From: Bacillus niameyensis
GTDB lineage: Bacteria > Bacillota > Bacilli > Bacillales > Bacillaceae_C
DNA length: 64,000 bases
Reading direction: 5' to 3'
Assembly (NCBI RefSeq): GCF_001375535.1
Contig: NZ_LN831197.1
Coordinates: 747,719-811,718, forward strand
Numbering within the stretch: the stretch's first letter is position 1; every line of letters begins with the position of its first letter. The notes beneath the pieces were generated by a model that was given only the letters and a program-made list of their open reading frames with translations, did not search any database and was not told the origin of the DNA. The position numbers were made by a program, and so were the translations under genes. This document shows, piece after piece, positions 27,326-35,365 of this stretch.

Positions 27326-27961
27326 ATGATAGATCCAAATGATGCAAGAGAAGAATTAACCAAGATTTTAAGTAAAAAGGAATACCAGATTTATTACAAT
27401 GAAAATGTTATTCAAGCTTGGTGGCGAAAGGCGAAAGATTGGCTTGGTGAGCAATTAGCGAAACTGTTTCCTTCGATGGAAACGGCTGATAAAGCTGCAG
27501 GCCCGCTGCTTATCGCAATTATTATTATAATTATAATGCTTGTCATTTTAACAGTTACATTAATTATTCGTAATCGCATGCGCAATACAAAATATCGTGA
27601 TCGGCAAGTTCTACACAATGCGAAAGAAATGGAATGGTCCTATCAACGACATTTGTCCGAAGCTGAAAAGAGGGAAGACCACGGTGAATATGCCGAAGCG
27701 ACACGCCATATGTTTCTCGCCTTGCTTCTTTATTTTCATGAGAAAGGGTGGCTTGAAGCACGAATTTGGAAAACAAACTGGGAATATTATGATGAATTAA
27801 GAAAAGTAAATCAAACATGGGCTGATCGTTTTTTCAATCTTGCTAACTATTTTGATGAAGTTACTTACGGAGAATATACTGTACAAAAACAAGAATATGA
27901 ACAATTTAAAACTGAAGTAATGAAATGGCTGCAGATAAAGACAGAAGCCATGGGTGATTAG
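27326..27961 (+). CDS. DUF4129 domain-containing membrane protein
   Basis: A 211-aa protein with an N-terminal segment, one long Ile-rich membrane helix (about 60-82), and a cytoplasmic domain (about 95-205) containing ATRHMFLALLLYFHEKGWL and the Tyr/Glu-rich end typical of DUF4129, a domain often fused to or encoded beside transglutaminase-like and MoxR/DUF58 proteins. ATG 27326. Ends 23 bases before the next start. Role inferred only from its cluster. Confidence 0.75.
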   Translation: MIDPNDAREELTKILSKKEYQIYYNENVIQAWWRKAKDWLGEQLAKLFPSMETADKAAGPLLIAIIIIIIMLVILTVTLIIRNRMRNTKYRDRQVLHNAKEMEWSYQRHLSEAEKREDHGEYAEATRHMFLALLLYFHEKGWLEARIWKTNWEYYDELRKVNQTWADRFFNLANYFDEVTYGEYTVQKQEYEQFKTEVMKWLQIKTEAMGD

Positions 27962-27983
27962 GAAGAAAGGGGGTATCAAGAAA

Positions 27984-29129
27984 TTGCAAAAACATGGAAC
28001 AAATAAAAGAACTTGGACATTATTAATCATTCTTCTTCTCGTCTTTATCATTATCGGTTATTTCCTTTCGTCTCCGAACCGAAAAGAATATTTGGACTAT
28101 ATTTCCGAATCCCCTTCTCCTACGGGGGTAAAAGCATTTTATACATATTTGAAGGAAGAAAAAAAGTCTGTTAAACGATGGACAGATTACCCAGAGAATC
28201 TGACTAGTATCAATAATAGTGATCAAACATTGATCATGATCGAACCTTTTTTCATTCCGGACAGTGAAGAAATGGCGATGTATCAGCGTTTTATGGAGAA
28301 TGGGAATACGATTCTATTATTCTCGAACAATCCTCATGGTATGTTCGATTTGAAAACAGACTCCATGTATGGATTGGAAATTGATGAAGAAGGCCAGGAG
28401 ATTTCTCACAAAAATAGAGATGTATTCAATGCTTTAACTAGTCCTACAGCACGATTACAAACAGACGATAATGATGAAATACTTCTCTATGATGGACTCG
28501 GTACAATTGCCTTTAAAAGGTTTTTTGGAGAAGGGCAACTAATCGTGGCGAATTCACCACACTGGTTAACTAATGATCATATTCTCGATTTTGATCATAT
28601 ACCGCTTATCGCATCTTTAATGAATGAAACAAATAGTGACACAATCTACTTTGACGAATATTTACATGGAATTCAAAACGCTGCAACTGTATTTAAAACT
28701 TATCCGGTCTGGTTTCTCTTATTATTTATTCAAGGAGCTATTTGTCTAATTCTTTGGCTATGGTATAAAGGAAAACGATTTGGCCCTATTTTTATTCCTA
28801 GGGAGGATACAGTTCGATTTAGTGATGAGGGAATAAAAGCTTTAGCTTCTTGGTATTTAAAGGGAAAGTTATACCACGATTCACTAGTAATCCAAGCTGA
28901 TTATATAAAACAGCTCTTACAGGAACGTTGGGGAATCCCTTCGAGTAAAGAATGGTCTGAGATGACGGAAGATTTTAATCGTAGTAATTTAGGGATGTCA
29001 GAAACTAAATCCCAAACTTTTTTAGTGGAGTTAACAAATGTATTAAGAAAAAAGAACGTGAGTAAACAGGAATTCTTATTATGGTCGAAAAAATTAGATC
29101 GTTTACGGAAAGAGGTGGAGCAAGGATGA
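27984..29129 (+). CDS. DUF4350 domain-containing membrane protein
   Basis: About 381 aa: a membrane helix near the N-terminus (about 12-32), an extracytoplasmic DUF4350 region (about 35-255) with SPSPTGVKAFYTYLKEE and IYFDEYLHGI, a second helix (about 265-285), and a cytoplasmic tail with the WYLKGKLYHDS helix. I favour the TTG at 27984, 10 bases after AAAGGGGG, but GTG 27954, overlapping the previous gene, is possible. Overlaps the MoxR gene by four bases. Function unknown. Confidence 0.72.
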   Translation: MQKHGTNKRTWTLLIILLLVFIIIGYFLSSPNRKEYLDYISESPSPTGVKAFYTYLKEEKKSVKRWTDYPENLTSINNSDQTLIMIEPFFIPDSEEMAMYQRFMENGNTILLFSNNPHGMFDLKTDSMYGLEIDEEGQEISHKNRDVFNALTSPTARLQTDDNDEILLYDGLGTIAFKRFFGEGQLIVANSPHWLTNDHILDFDHIPLIASLMNETNSDTIYFDEYLHGIQNAATVFKTYPVWFLLLFIQGAICLILWLWYKGKRFGPIFIPREDTVRFSDEGIKALASWYLKGKLYHDSLVIQADYIKQLLQERWGIPSSKEWSEMTEDFNRSNLGMSETKSQTFLVELTNVLRKKNVSKQEFLLWSKKLDRLRKEVEQG

Positions 29130-30049
29130 ACACAGAATTAACATCCTTACTGGAAAAATATGAAGAACGGATATTGGGCCAAAGCACTAATCTTAGACTT
29201 TTATTATCTTCGATTCTCGCCGGAGGTCATGTACTGTTAGAAGGTGTACCTGGTACAGGAAAAACAAAAACAGTTAGAACACTTGCTGATCTTTTAAACG
29301 GTAATTTCAATCGCATTCAGTTTACGCCAGATTTACTTCCAAGTGATATTACTGGAAGCACTATCTATAATCTGCAGCAAGGGAACTTCGAGACGATAAA
29401 AGGGCCGATCTTTACAAATATTCTTCTAGCGGATGAAATTAACCGTACACCTGCGAAAACACAGGCAGCGCTATTAGAAGCAATGGAAGAGAAACAAGTA
29501 ACGATTCAAGGAGAAACATACTCTTTACCAGATGTGTTCTTTGTTGTAGCTACTCAAAATCCAATTGAATTTGAAGGTACATATCCACTTCCAGAAGCAC
29601 AACAAGACCGTTTTTTATTTAAACTTTATATTGAATTTCCATCGTTCGATGAAGAAAAGAATGTGTTACAACAAGTAATCGAAAATATTCATACATCGAA
29701 CTCATCGGTTATGGATTTAGAAACCTTTTTAAAGATTAGAAGAGAAATAGAAAATGTAACAATTGGGGACAGTGTTTTAGATTATATAATGAAGATCGTT
29801 CGCAAAACACGCGAAGTGGAAACAATTCGTTTTGGGGCGAGTACACGGGCAGCTATTGCGATTGCAAAAACAAGTAAGGCATGGGCTTATTTAATCGGGC
29901 GTGATTATGTAACACCAGATGACGTGAAAATGGTTGCCAAGCCCGCGCTTCGTCATCGTATTCAACTATCCCCACATATAGAATTGGAGGGAGCCTCCGT
30001 TGACCAAATCATCGAAGAATTGGTGGGGTCGATTCCTGTTCCAAGATAG
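29126..30049 (+). CDS. MoxR-family AAA+ ATPase
   Basis: A 307-aa AAA+ chaperone of the MoxR class, thought to assemble or activate partners that carry vWA/DUF58 domains. Motifs: Walker A GVPGTGKT (residues 40-47), Walker B ILLADEINRTP, sensor-1 VVATQNPIE, and PEAQQDRF with the arginine finger. C-terminal lid with RFGASTRAAIAI. ATG 29126 overlaps the DUF4350 stop. The next gene starts 50 bases inside this one, indicating tight coupling with the DUF58 partner. Confidence 0.92.
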   Translation: MNTELTSLLEKYEERILGQSTNLRLLLSSILAGGHVLLEGVPGTGKTKTVRTLADLLNGNFNRIQFTPDLLPSDITGSTIYNLQQGNFETIKGPIFTNILLADEINRTPAKTQAALLEAMEEKQVTIQGETYSLPDVFFVVATQNPIEFEGTYPLPEAQQDRFLFKLYIEFPSFDEEKNVLQQVIENIHTSNSSVMDLETFLKIRREIENVTIGDSVLDYIMKIVRKTREVETIRFGASTRAAIAIAKTSKAWAYLIGRDYVTPDDVKMVAKPALRHRIQLSPHIELEGASVDQIIEELVGSIPVPR

Positions 30050-31358
30050 GGGATTTTTACCATCTAAACGCTTGCTTATTCTTTTTATTGGTTTATTACT
30101 TATTCTATTACTCTTAAGTGTTTGGGGGATCTCTTGGCAATACGTCATCTTTATAAATATAGTGATTTTCTTAGCCAGTTTCCTAGACTTTTTATTTATC
30201 CCAAGAAAAAAGGAAATTCAATTTCGACGGAATATACCCGAGGAATTAGAAAGAGGCCTTGATTATACTGTAACAATCGAAATTAACAATCTGTCAGATC
30301 ATGCCATCTCATTCTCTTTAGTGGACGGTATTCCGCAAACATTTAGTCGCCCCTTTCCTTTGAAAGGTTCCGTTAAAGCGGGAAGCGAAACACAAATTTC
30401 CTATGAAACCATTGCACCAGTAAGAGGGAAATATGAAATCAACCATTTATACTTCCGATATAGAAGTTTCTTAGGATTATGGGAAAAACAAATGCTCGTT
30501 GATTTGAAAAAAACAGTTAAAGTGATCCCTGATCTAACAGATACGAAATCATTTTTAGGGGATGCTCAGAAGTTTTTACTTTATGAAGGTGCTAAAATTC
30601 GAAAATATCATAGTGGCATGGGAAATTTTGCTCAAATAAGAAACTATGTTATTGGGGATGACCCTCGTAAAATTAACTGGCGACAAACAGCAAAGCTACA
30701 TACTTTAATGACGAATGAATATGAACCTGAACATGGTAAATATATTACAATCCTTATAGATTGCGGCCGTATGATGGGAGCAGAACTTGTTAAAGGAAAC
30801 CGTTTGGAAAGGGCACTAGAAGCAGCCATGACAGTTGCAGTTGCAGCTCTAAAGAAAGGTGACTATGTTGCAGTATTAGCTTTTTCAAAAGAAGTTAAAG
30901 TATTTGTACCGCATGCGAAAGGGATGGAGCATTTACAAACGATCCTAAAGTCGATTTATGATTTAAAAGTAGATGCAGTGGAAGCTAATTACGGAGCCGT
31001 TTTTTCCTTTTTAGACACAATGCAAAAAAAACGGAGCCTATTACTACTTTTTAGTGATGTCCGGACATTTTTGCATGAGGAGAATACTCTCCTTTATCTA
31101 CAAAGACTTAGACGCAGGCATCTATTTCTTATGATTGGAATTGAGGATAAAACACTTCTTGAAAAGGTAAAGGAAATACCTATAAATGCCGAAAATACAG
31201 TTGTAAAAAGTATTGCACAACAGCAAATGCTGTTTAAAAAACGGGAAAAGAATAAGTGGGAAAGACTCGGATTACAAATGGTAGAAGCTCAAGAGGAAAA
31301 TTTAGCCACTGCAGCTGTGTCTCATTATATTGATATTATGAATAGACATCTTTTATAA
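30000..31358 (+). CDS. DUF58 domain-containing protein
   Basis: A 452-aa protein: two membrane helices (about 22-70), a beta-rich middle, the DUF58 signature GMGNFAQIRNYVIGDDPRKI followed by NWRQTAKL (about 205-232), and a vWA-like C-terminal half with TILIDCGRMMG (an altered MIDAS-like DxSxS region). Classic partner of MoxR ATPases. Start is TTG 30000, 7-8 bases after GGAGGG, in a different frame 50 bases inside the MoxR gene. Process unknown; possibly envelope or sporulation-related. Confidence 0.88.
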   Translation: MTKSSKNWWGRFLFQDRGFLPSKRLLILFIGLLLILLLLSVWGISWQYVIFINIVIFLASFLDFLFIPRKKEIQFRRNIPEELERGLDYTVTIEINNLSDHAISFSLVDGIPQTFSRPFPLKGSVKAGSETQISYETIAPVRGKYEINHLYFRYRSFLGLWEKQMLVDLKKTVKVIPDLTDTKSFLGDAQKFLLYEGAKIRKYHSGMGNFAQIRNYVIGDDPRKINWRQTAKLHTLMTNEYEPEHGKYITILIDCGRMMGAELVKGNRLERALEAAMTVAVAALKKGDYVAVLAFSKEVKVFVPHAKGMEHLQTILKSIYDLKVDAVEANYGAVFSFLDTMQKKRSLLLLFSDVRTFLHEENTLLYLQRLRRRHLFLMIGIEDKTLLEKVKEIPINAENTVVKSIAQQQMLFKKREKNKWERLGLQMVEAQEENLATAAVSHYIDIMNRHLL

Positions 31359-31367
31359 AGTCAAAAA

Positions 31368-31411
31368 GAGAAAGCTGACTATTTCCTGTTAGCAGGAACT
31401 TCAGCTTTCTC
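31368..31411. terminator. Bidirectional hairpin terminator
   Basis: Outer stem GAGAAAGCTGA / TCAGCTTTCTC with inner stem TTCCTG / CAGGAA between the converging DUF58 and SpoIIM-like genes. Confidence 0.8.
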
Positions 31412-31416
31412 GAGAC

Positions 31417-32397
31417 TTAATTATACATTTCCATTCTATTTGAAGATCTATTAATCAGTTGCTTGCCAATTAGAACGTACATAACCAGTCCTACAACAGT
31501 AAGAAGAGCAACAAAGTATTTAGCTTCTAGCGATATCGCGGCTGGAGTAATAAATCCTTCAATGATCCCTGCAATTATAAATAATGGAATTGTACCGAGC
31601 AGCAATTGAACCGAGCGTTTTGCTTGCCTTTTTAACTGGTAACCTCGTGAAAATGGACCAGGCACAAAAAGTTTATAACCCATTAACAAGCCAGAACCAC
31701 CTGCGATAAAAATAGCTGTTAATTCGATCATACCATGAGGAACAATGTAAGCCCAAAAATCATAGGTTTTACCAGCATGCCAGAATAGCCCAGCTAATGC
31801 TCCAACGATAACACCGTTATAAATCATTACATAAACAGTTAATAATCCGAGAGTTACACCTCCAGCAAAAGCAAGGAAGGCAACTTGAATATTATTCGTC
31901 ATAATTTGAGTAGACATAAGAGGGGAATTAACCATCCCGTCGCTACTACCTAATTGAGCCGGATCCACAGCTTTGGCCATATCACTAGGTAAAACGGTAT
32001 ATAGATTGAGCGGATCATGCAAAATTGAAAAAAAGCCACCCAACATACCAAGTGTAAATAAAGCCATCGCGACAAAAACGGCCTTCCATTGTTCTAAAAA
32101 TAAACGAATAAAAGTCCTAGTAAAGAAATGCTTGAATTGACCAAGACTTGTTGTTTGGTCTTTGTATAAAAGATTATGTGCCTTTGAAACTAGGCTGTTC
32201 AAATACCCTGTCACTTCTTCATTAGGATAATAGGTTTGACTATACGATAGATTTTGAGCGGCTTTTTGATAAAGTTCATGAAAATGATTAATATTAGCTG
32301 CAGTTATACTACTGCCTTTTTTATGTATAGTTGCAACAGCTTTTTCTAGCTCACTCCATTCTTGACGATGTCGCTGAACAAATTGCTTTACATTCAT
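31417..32397 (-). CDS. SpoIIM-family (DUF95) membrane protein
   Basis: About 326 aa. A soluble N-terminal helical region (about 1-95, FVQRHRQEWSELEKAV) is followed by six or so membrane helices, with the SpoIIM/DUF95 features NNIQVAFLAFAGGVTLG and PHGMIELTAIFIAGGSGL. SpoIIM itself takes part in septal peptidoglycan removal in engulfment, but the long N-terminal domain and pairing with an RDD gene indicate the general SpoIIM-like family rather than sporulation SpoIIM. ATG 32397 follows TAGGTG. Transcribed away from the divergent RDD gene. Confidence 0.82.
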   Translation of the reverse strand: MNVKQFVQRHRQEWSELEKAVATIHKKGSSITAANINHFHELYQKAAQNLSYSQTYYPNEEVTGYLNSLVSKAHNLLYKDQTTSLGQFKHFFTRTFIRLFLEQWKAVFVAMALFTLGMLGGFFSILHDPLNLYTVLPSDMAKAVDPAQLGSSDGMVNSPLMSTQIMTNNIQVAFLAFAGGVTLGLLTVYVMIYNGVIVGALAGLFWHAGKTYDFWAYIVPHGMIELTAIFIAGGSGLLMGYKLFVPGPFSRGYQLKRQAKRSVQLLLGTIPLFIIAGIIEGFITPAAISLEAKYFVALLTVVGLVMYVLIGKQLINRSSNRMEMYN

Positions 32398-32511
32398 GAA
32401 TACACCTACTTGCAATTGTAATAAGGTTCAATACCTTTTATTATTATAATAATTATATAGATAAATAGAAACACTTTGGAAGAAAATGAGTATATAGTGG
32501 GAGGTAAAGTT

Positions 32512-33315
32512 TTGGATAAAGAACAAGTGGGAATTAAAACACCAGAATATATATCCTTACAATTTCAATTAGCAGGACTTGGAAGTCGAGCGGTTGCTTA
32601 TATCATCGATAACCTAATTATGACCTTTATAAATATGTTTCTTATCATTATTGCAGTTCTACTTTTCGTTGCATCTCCCGAACTGGAGGCAATGCTTGAA
32701 GCTAACTCTTATATTATTGCTATATTACTTATCGGATTGTTCCTAATCAATTGGGGTTATTTTTTTGTTCTTGAATTTTATTGGGGCGGGAAAACAATTG
32801 GCAAAAAGATCATGGGGATTAGGGTTATCCAAGAAAATGGTCATAGTATAACACTTCTCTCAAGTCTCATTCGTAATCTTCTTCGCATCATTGACCAGTT
32901 ACCTGCTTATAATTTACTTGGGATTATTATGATTTACTTTAATTCTAAGAAGAAGCGAGTTGGTGATCTTCTAGCAGGGACGATTGTTGTATATGACGAA
33001 AGACCAAAAGGAAATAAAAAACTTTCACCAATTGAAAAAGAAATTCAAGCTCGGGGGCTCTCTAAAGATAATCTTCAATTAGAACAATGGACTTTAAAAG
33101 CGATTGATACTAAAGATTGGAATCTTGTTCGTACATACAGTAATCGCTATTTACAAATGGCACAAAATGAAAAAGACGAACTGACAAAGCAAGTTGCGGA
33201 TATTATCTTTCCAAAATTAGGATTGGAAATAGAAAACAAAAATGTAAATGAACTAGAAAATCTGCTGTTTGTTATCTATTTGCATCTTAAAGAGGAATGG
33301 GAGTACGAACTGTAG
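32512..33315 (+). CDS. RDD family membrane protein
   Basis: About 267 aa with an RDD domain (about 18-175): LAGLGSRAVAYIIDNLIM (the Arg and Asp of RDD), FYWGGKTIGKKIMGIRV, SLIRNLLRIID, and KRVGDLLAGTIVV. A soluble helical tail follows. RDD genes recur beside SpoIIM-like, MoxR and DUF58 genes in Gram-positives. I use TTG 32512, 7 bases after GGGAGGT; TTG 32476 lacks a ribosome site. Divergent from the SpoIIM-like gene. Function unknown. Confidence 0.82.
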   Translation: MDKEQVGIKTPEYISLQFQLAGLGSRAVAYIIDNLIMTFINMFLIIIAVLLFVASPELEAMLEANSYIIAILLIGLFLINWGYFFVLEFYWGGKTIGKKIMGIRVIQENGHSITLLSSLIRNLLRIIDQLPAYNLLGIIMIYFNSKKKRVGDLLAGTIVVYDERPKGNKKLSPIEKEIQARGLSKDNLQLEQWTLKAIDTKDWNLVRTYSNRYLQMAQNEKDELTKQVADIIFPKLGLEIENKNVNELENLLFVIYLHLKEEWEYEL

Positions 33316-33332
33316 CGCATATTAGTAATGTT

Positions 33333-33366
33333 AGGGATATAGTTTTTATGCTATATCCCTTTTTAT
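33333..33366 (+). terminator. Rho-independent terminator after RDD gene
   Basis: AGGGATATAG / CTATATCCCT stem, 8-base loop, T5 run. Confidence 0.9.
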
Positions 33367-33507
33367 ATCACTTTTATGTTCATCTTAAGCCATTTGTGAT
33401 ATAGTATGATAGTTATTTAGAGTCACTAAATAATCTTAGTGATCATGTACGGCATTCATGCAATTCAGCAAACAGCCCTTGAATCATTATAGGGAAGGAG
33501 AGATTAT

Positions 33508-34695
33508 ATGGATTCACAGCAACTAGCAAAACAAGAGTTAAAATCTGATAAAATTTGGACAAGTGATTTTGTCTTAATATGTCTAGCTAACTTTTTTATA
33601 TTTTTAGGATTTCAAATGACATTGCCGACACTTCCGTTATTTGTAAAAGAACTAGGCGGTAGTGATCAAATGATTGGGATTATCGTCGGGATTTTTACAT
33701 TTTCAGCATTATTGCTTCGACCATATGCAGGTCATGCACTAGAATCTAAGGGTAGGCGTTTCGTCTACATGTTAGGACTATGTATTTTCGTCTTATCAGT
33801 AGGAGCTTATTCATTCATCGCAAGCATCTCTCTACTAATCATCATGCGCATAGTCCAAGGGGTTGGTTGGGGATTCTCAACAACAGCAAGCGGGACGATA
33901 GCAACTGATTTAATCCCACCAAAACGACGAGGCGAAGGGATGGGCTATTTCGGTTTATCCGGCAATCTTGCACTCGCATTCGGTCCTTCACTTGGTTTAA
34001 CTTTGGCAGGGGTTATCTCGTTTTCTCAACTATTTTTTATTTGTGGTGCCCTTGGACTCGTTGCTCTTTTACTTTCAACGAAAATTCGATATAAGAAAGT
34101 AGAGGAATCACCAAACAAAGCTGCTGTTCCTCGATTTGATATATTTGAAAAATCCGCTATCAAACCGTCATTACTACTATTTTTTATTACCGTTACATTC
34201 GGTGGAATTGCTTCGTTTCTTCCGCTCTATGCAGCCGAAAAGCATATATGGGGAATAGAGGTATACTTTCTTGTTTATGCTCTATTCTTAATGCTATCAA
34301 GAACATTTGCTGGAAAAATTTATGATCAAAAAGGTCATATATATGTATTTTTGCCTGGAACCATACTAGTTTTTATCGCGATGATCTTACTGTCCTGGCT
34401 TCCAAATACGACAGTTCTACTGATTGCCGCTGCACTTTATGGCTTGGGTTTTGGTAGTGTACAACCAGCATTACAAGCATGGGCAGTCGACCAGTCACCA
34501 AGTAATCGAAAAGGGATGGCAAACGCCACATTTTTCTCTTTCTTTGATTTAGGTGTTGGACTTGGAGCCATGACGTTTGGTCAACTTGCTTCGATGTTTA
34601 ACTATGGGGTTATTTATATAACATCTGCAGGGTCGGTATTGATGTCAATATTTTTGTACATTTTTCTTTTGATGAAAGCCAGGAAAATGGTATAA
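33508..34695 (+). CDS. MFS transporter (YwoG-like)
   Basis: Twelve-helix major facilitator of 395 aa. The conserved loop 2-3 motif is RPYAGHALESKGRR and the motif-C-like helix is GLSGNLALAFGPSLG. The C-terminal half ends DLGVGLGAMTFGQLA followed by a final helix and KARKMV. It resembles the YwoG/drug-efflux group; substrate unknown. GGAAGGAGAG precedes ATG 33508. A 7-bp inverted repeat TCACTAA/TTAGTGA (33423-33442) in the upstream gap may be an operator. A decayed copy of its 3' end lies 175 bases downstream. Confidence 0.85.
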   Translation: MDSQQLAKQELKSDKIWTSDFVLICLANFFIFLGFQMTLPTLPLFVKELGGSDQMIGIIVGIFTFSALLLRPYAGHALESKGRRFVYMLGLCIFVLSVGAYSFIASISLLIIMRIVQGVGWGFSTTASGTIATDLIPPKRRGEGMGYFGLSGNLALAFGPSLGLTLAGVISFSQLFFICGALGLVALLLSTKIRYKKVEESPNKAAVPRFDIFEKSAIKPSLLLFFITVTFGGIASFLPLYAAEKHIWGIEVYFLVYALFLMLSRTFAGKIYDQKGHIYVFLPGTILVFIAMILLSWLPNTTVLLIAAALYGLGFGSVQPALQAWAVDQSPSNRKGMANATFFSFFDLGVGLGAMTFGQLASMFNYGVIYITSAGSVLMSIFLYIFLLMKARKMV

Positions 34696-34733
34696 AAAGT
34701 TGTTCTAACAGGGAAATTTAATAAACGCTTATT

Positions 34734-34780
34734 CACCCACAAATGTTGATATATCAATATTTGTGGGTGTCTTTTATTTT
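34734..34780 (+). terminator. Rho-independent terminator after MFS gene
   Basis: CACCCACAAAT / ATTTGTGGGTG with inner pairing around TTGATATATCAA, then T-rich tail. Confidence 0.9.
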
Positions 34781-34815
34781 TAAAGAACTTGGGGAAATTG
34801 ATAAAAAAAGAAAGT

Positions 34816-34861
34816 TGCCTGTGCCCATTCTACTAAACCTTTAGCAGAATGGGCACAGGCA
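34816..34861. repeat. Long near-perfect hairpin inside the decayed MFS copy
   Basis: A perfect 15-bp inverted repeat (GCCTGTGCCCATTCT and complement), nearly closed by inner CTAAA/TTTAG, sits 10 bases before the MFS remnant. GC content is higher than the surroundings. It may be a terminator (ATTTTTA follows) or an intergenic repeat element; there is no transposase and no clear target duplication. Confidence 0.6.
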
Positions 34862-34870
34862 TGATTTTTA

Positions 34871-35029
34871 GATTCAGGCGTTGACCTCAGTGCTATGACA
34901 TTTGGACAACTCGCTTCAATGTTTAACTATGGGGTAATATATATCATAACAGGGAATATAATGATTTCGATGTTATTGAACATTTTTCTTTTAATGAGAG
35001 AGAGAAAAACAGTATATAAAGTCTTTTAA
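34871..35029 (+). pseudogene. C-terminal remnant of a second MFS transporter gene
   Basis: 52 codons plus stop translate to DSGVDLSAMTFGQLASMFNY, then GVIYI and a last helix ending ILL-type residues and RERKTV. This is clearly homologous to the C-terminus of the intact MFS transporter upstream (DLGVGLGAMTFGQLASMFNY). The DNA is diverged, not identical, so this is an old tandem paralogue of which only the last ~13% survives. No upstream part of the gene is present. Confidence 0.85.
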
Positions 35030-35365
35030 AGGAGCACGTTCTCTCAGCTCTCCATTTTTATCAAAGAAAATTGCTCTTGCCAGAGAGTTTATTTCTTCTC
35101 TTATACAATGACCTGCTGTAATCGAGCGCTTATCCGTAAGGTAAGTGTCTTTTGTATATGCGATCATTTAATAAAGTAAAAAATCTTAAGCTAAATTGAA
35201 CTATTAATCTGTTGGGAATATGATAGGTAATTCAAGAAATGAGTTAATTGCTTACTGTGAAAAGACTAGAAAGTTCCACAAATAATGGGGAAGGTAACAA
35301 GATATAAGTTAGGTTATGGTAGGATGAAATTAGAAGTACAACTACTAATAGTGGGGGAAGATAAA
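35030..35365. other. Gene-poor stretch with a short minus-strand open frame
   Basis: No supported gene. On the minus strand a 57-codon frame starts at 35167 (MIAYTKDTYLTDKRSITAGH...) with a protein-like composition, but it has no ribosome site, a stop directly upstream, and a 3' end running into the antisense of the MFS remnant. It may be debris from a lost gene. A short in-frame upstream extension of the amidase (from ATG 35285 or 35324) lies at the right end. Confidence 0.3.

Noticed and set aside
29126-31358. MoxR/DUF58 pair as an anti-phage (ternary or MoxR-vWA) defence system
   Set aside because: The neighbours (DUF4129, DUF4350, SpoIIM-like, RDD) match a widespread chromosomal membrane cluster, and no effector or nuclease gene is present.
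35030-35167. Small minus-strand gene starting at 35167
   Set aside because: 57 codons, no ribosome site, stop directly upstream and end in the antisense of the MFS remnant; kept only as a note.
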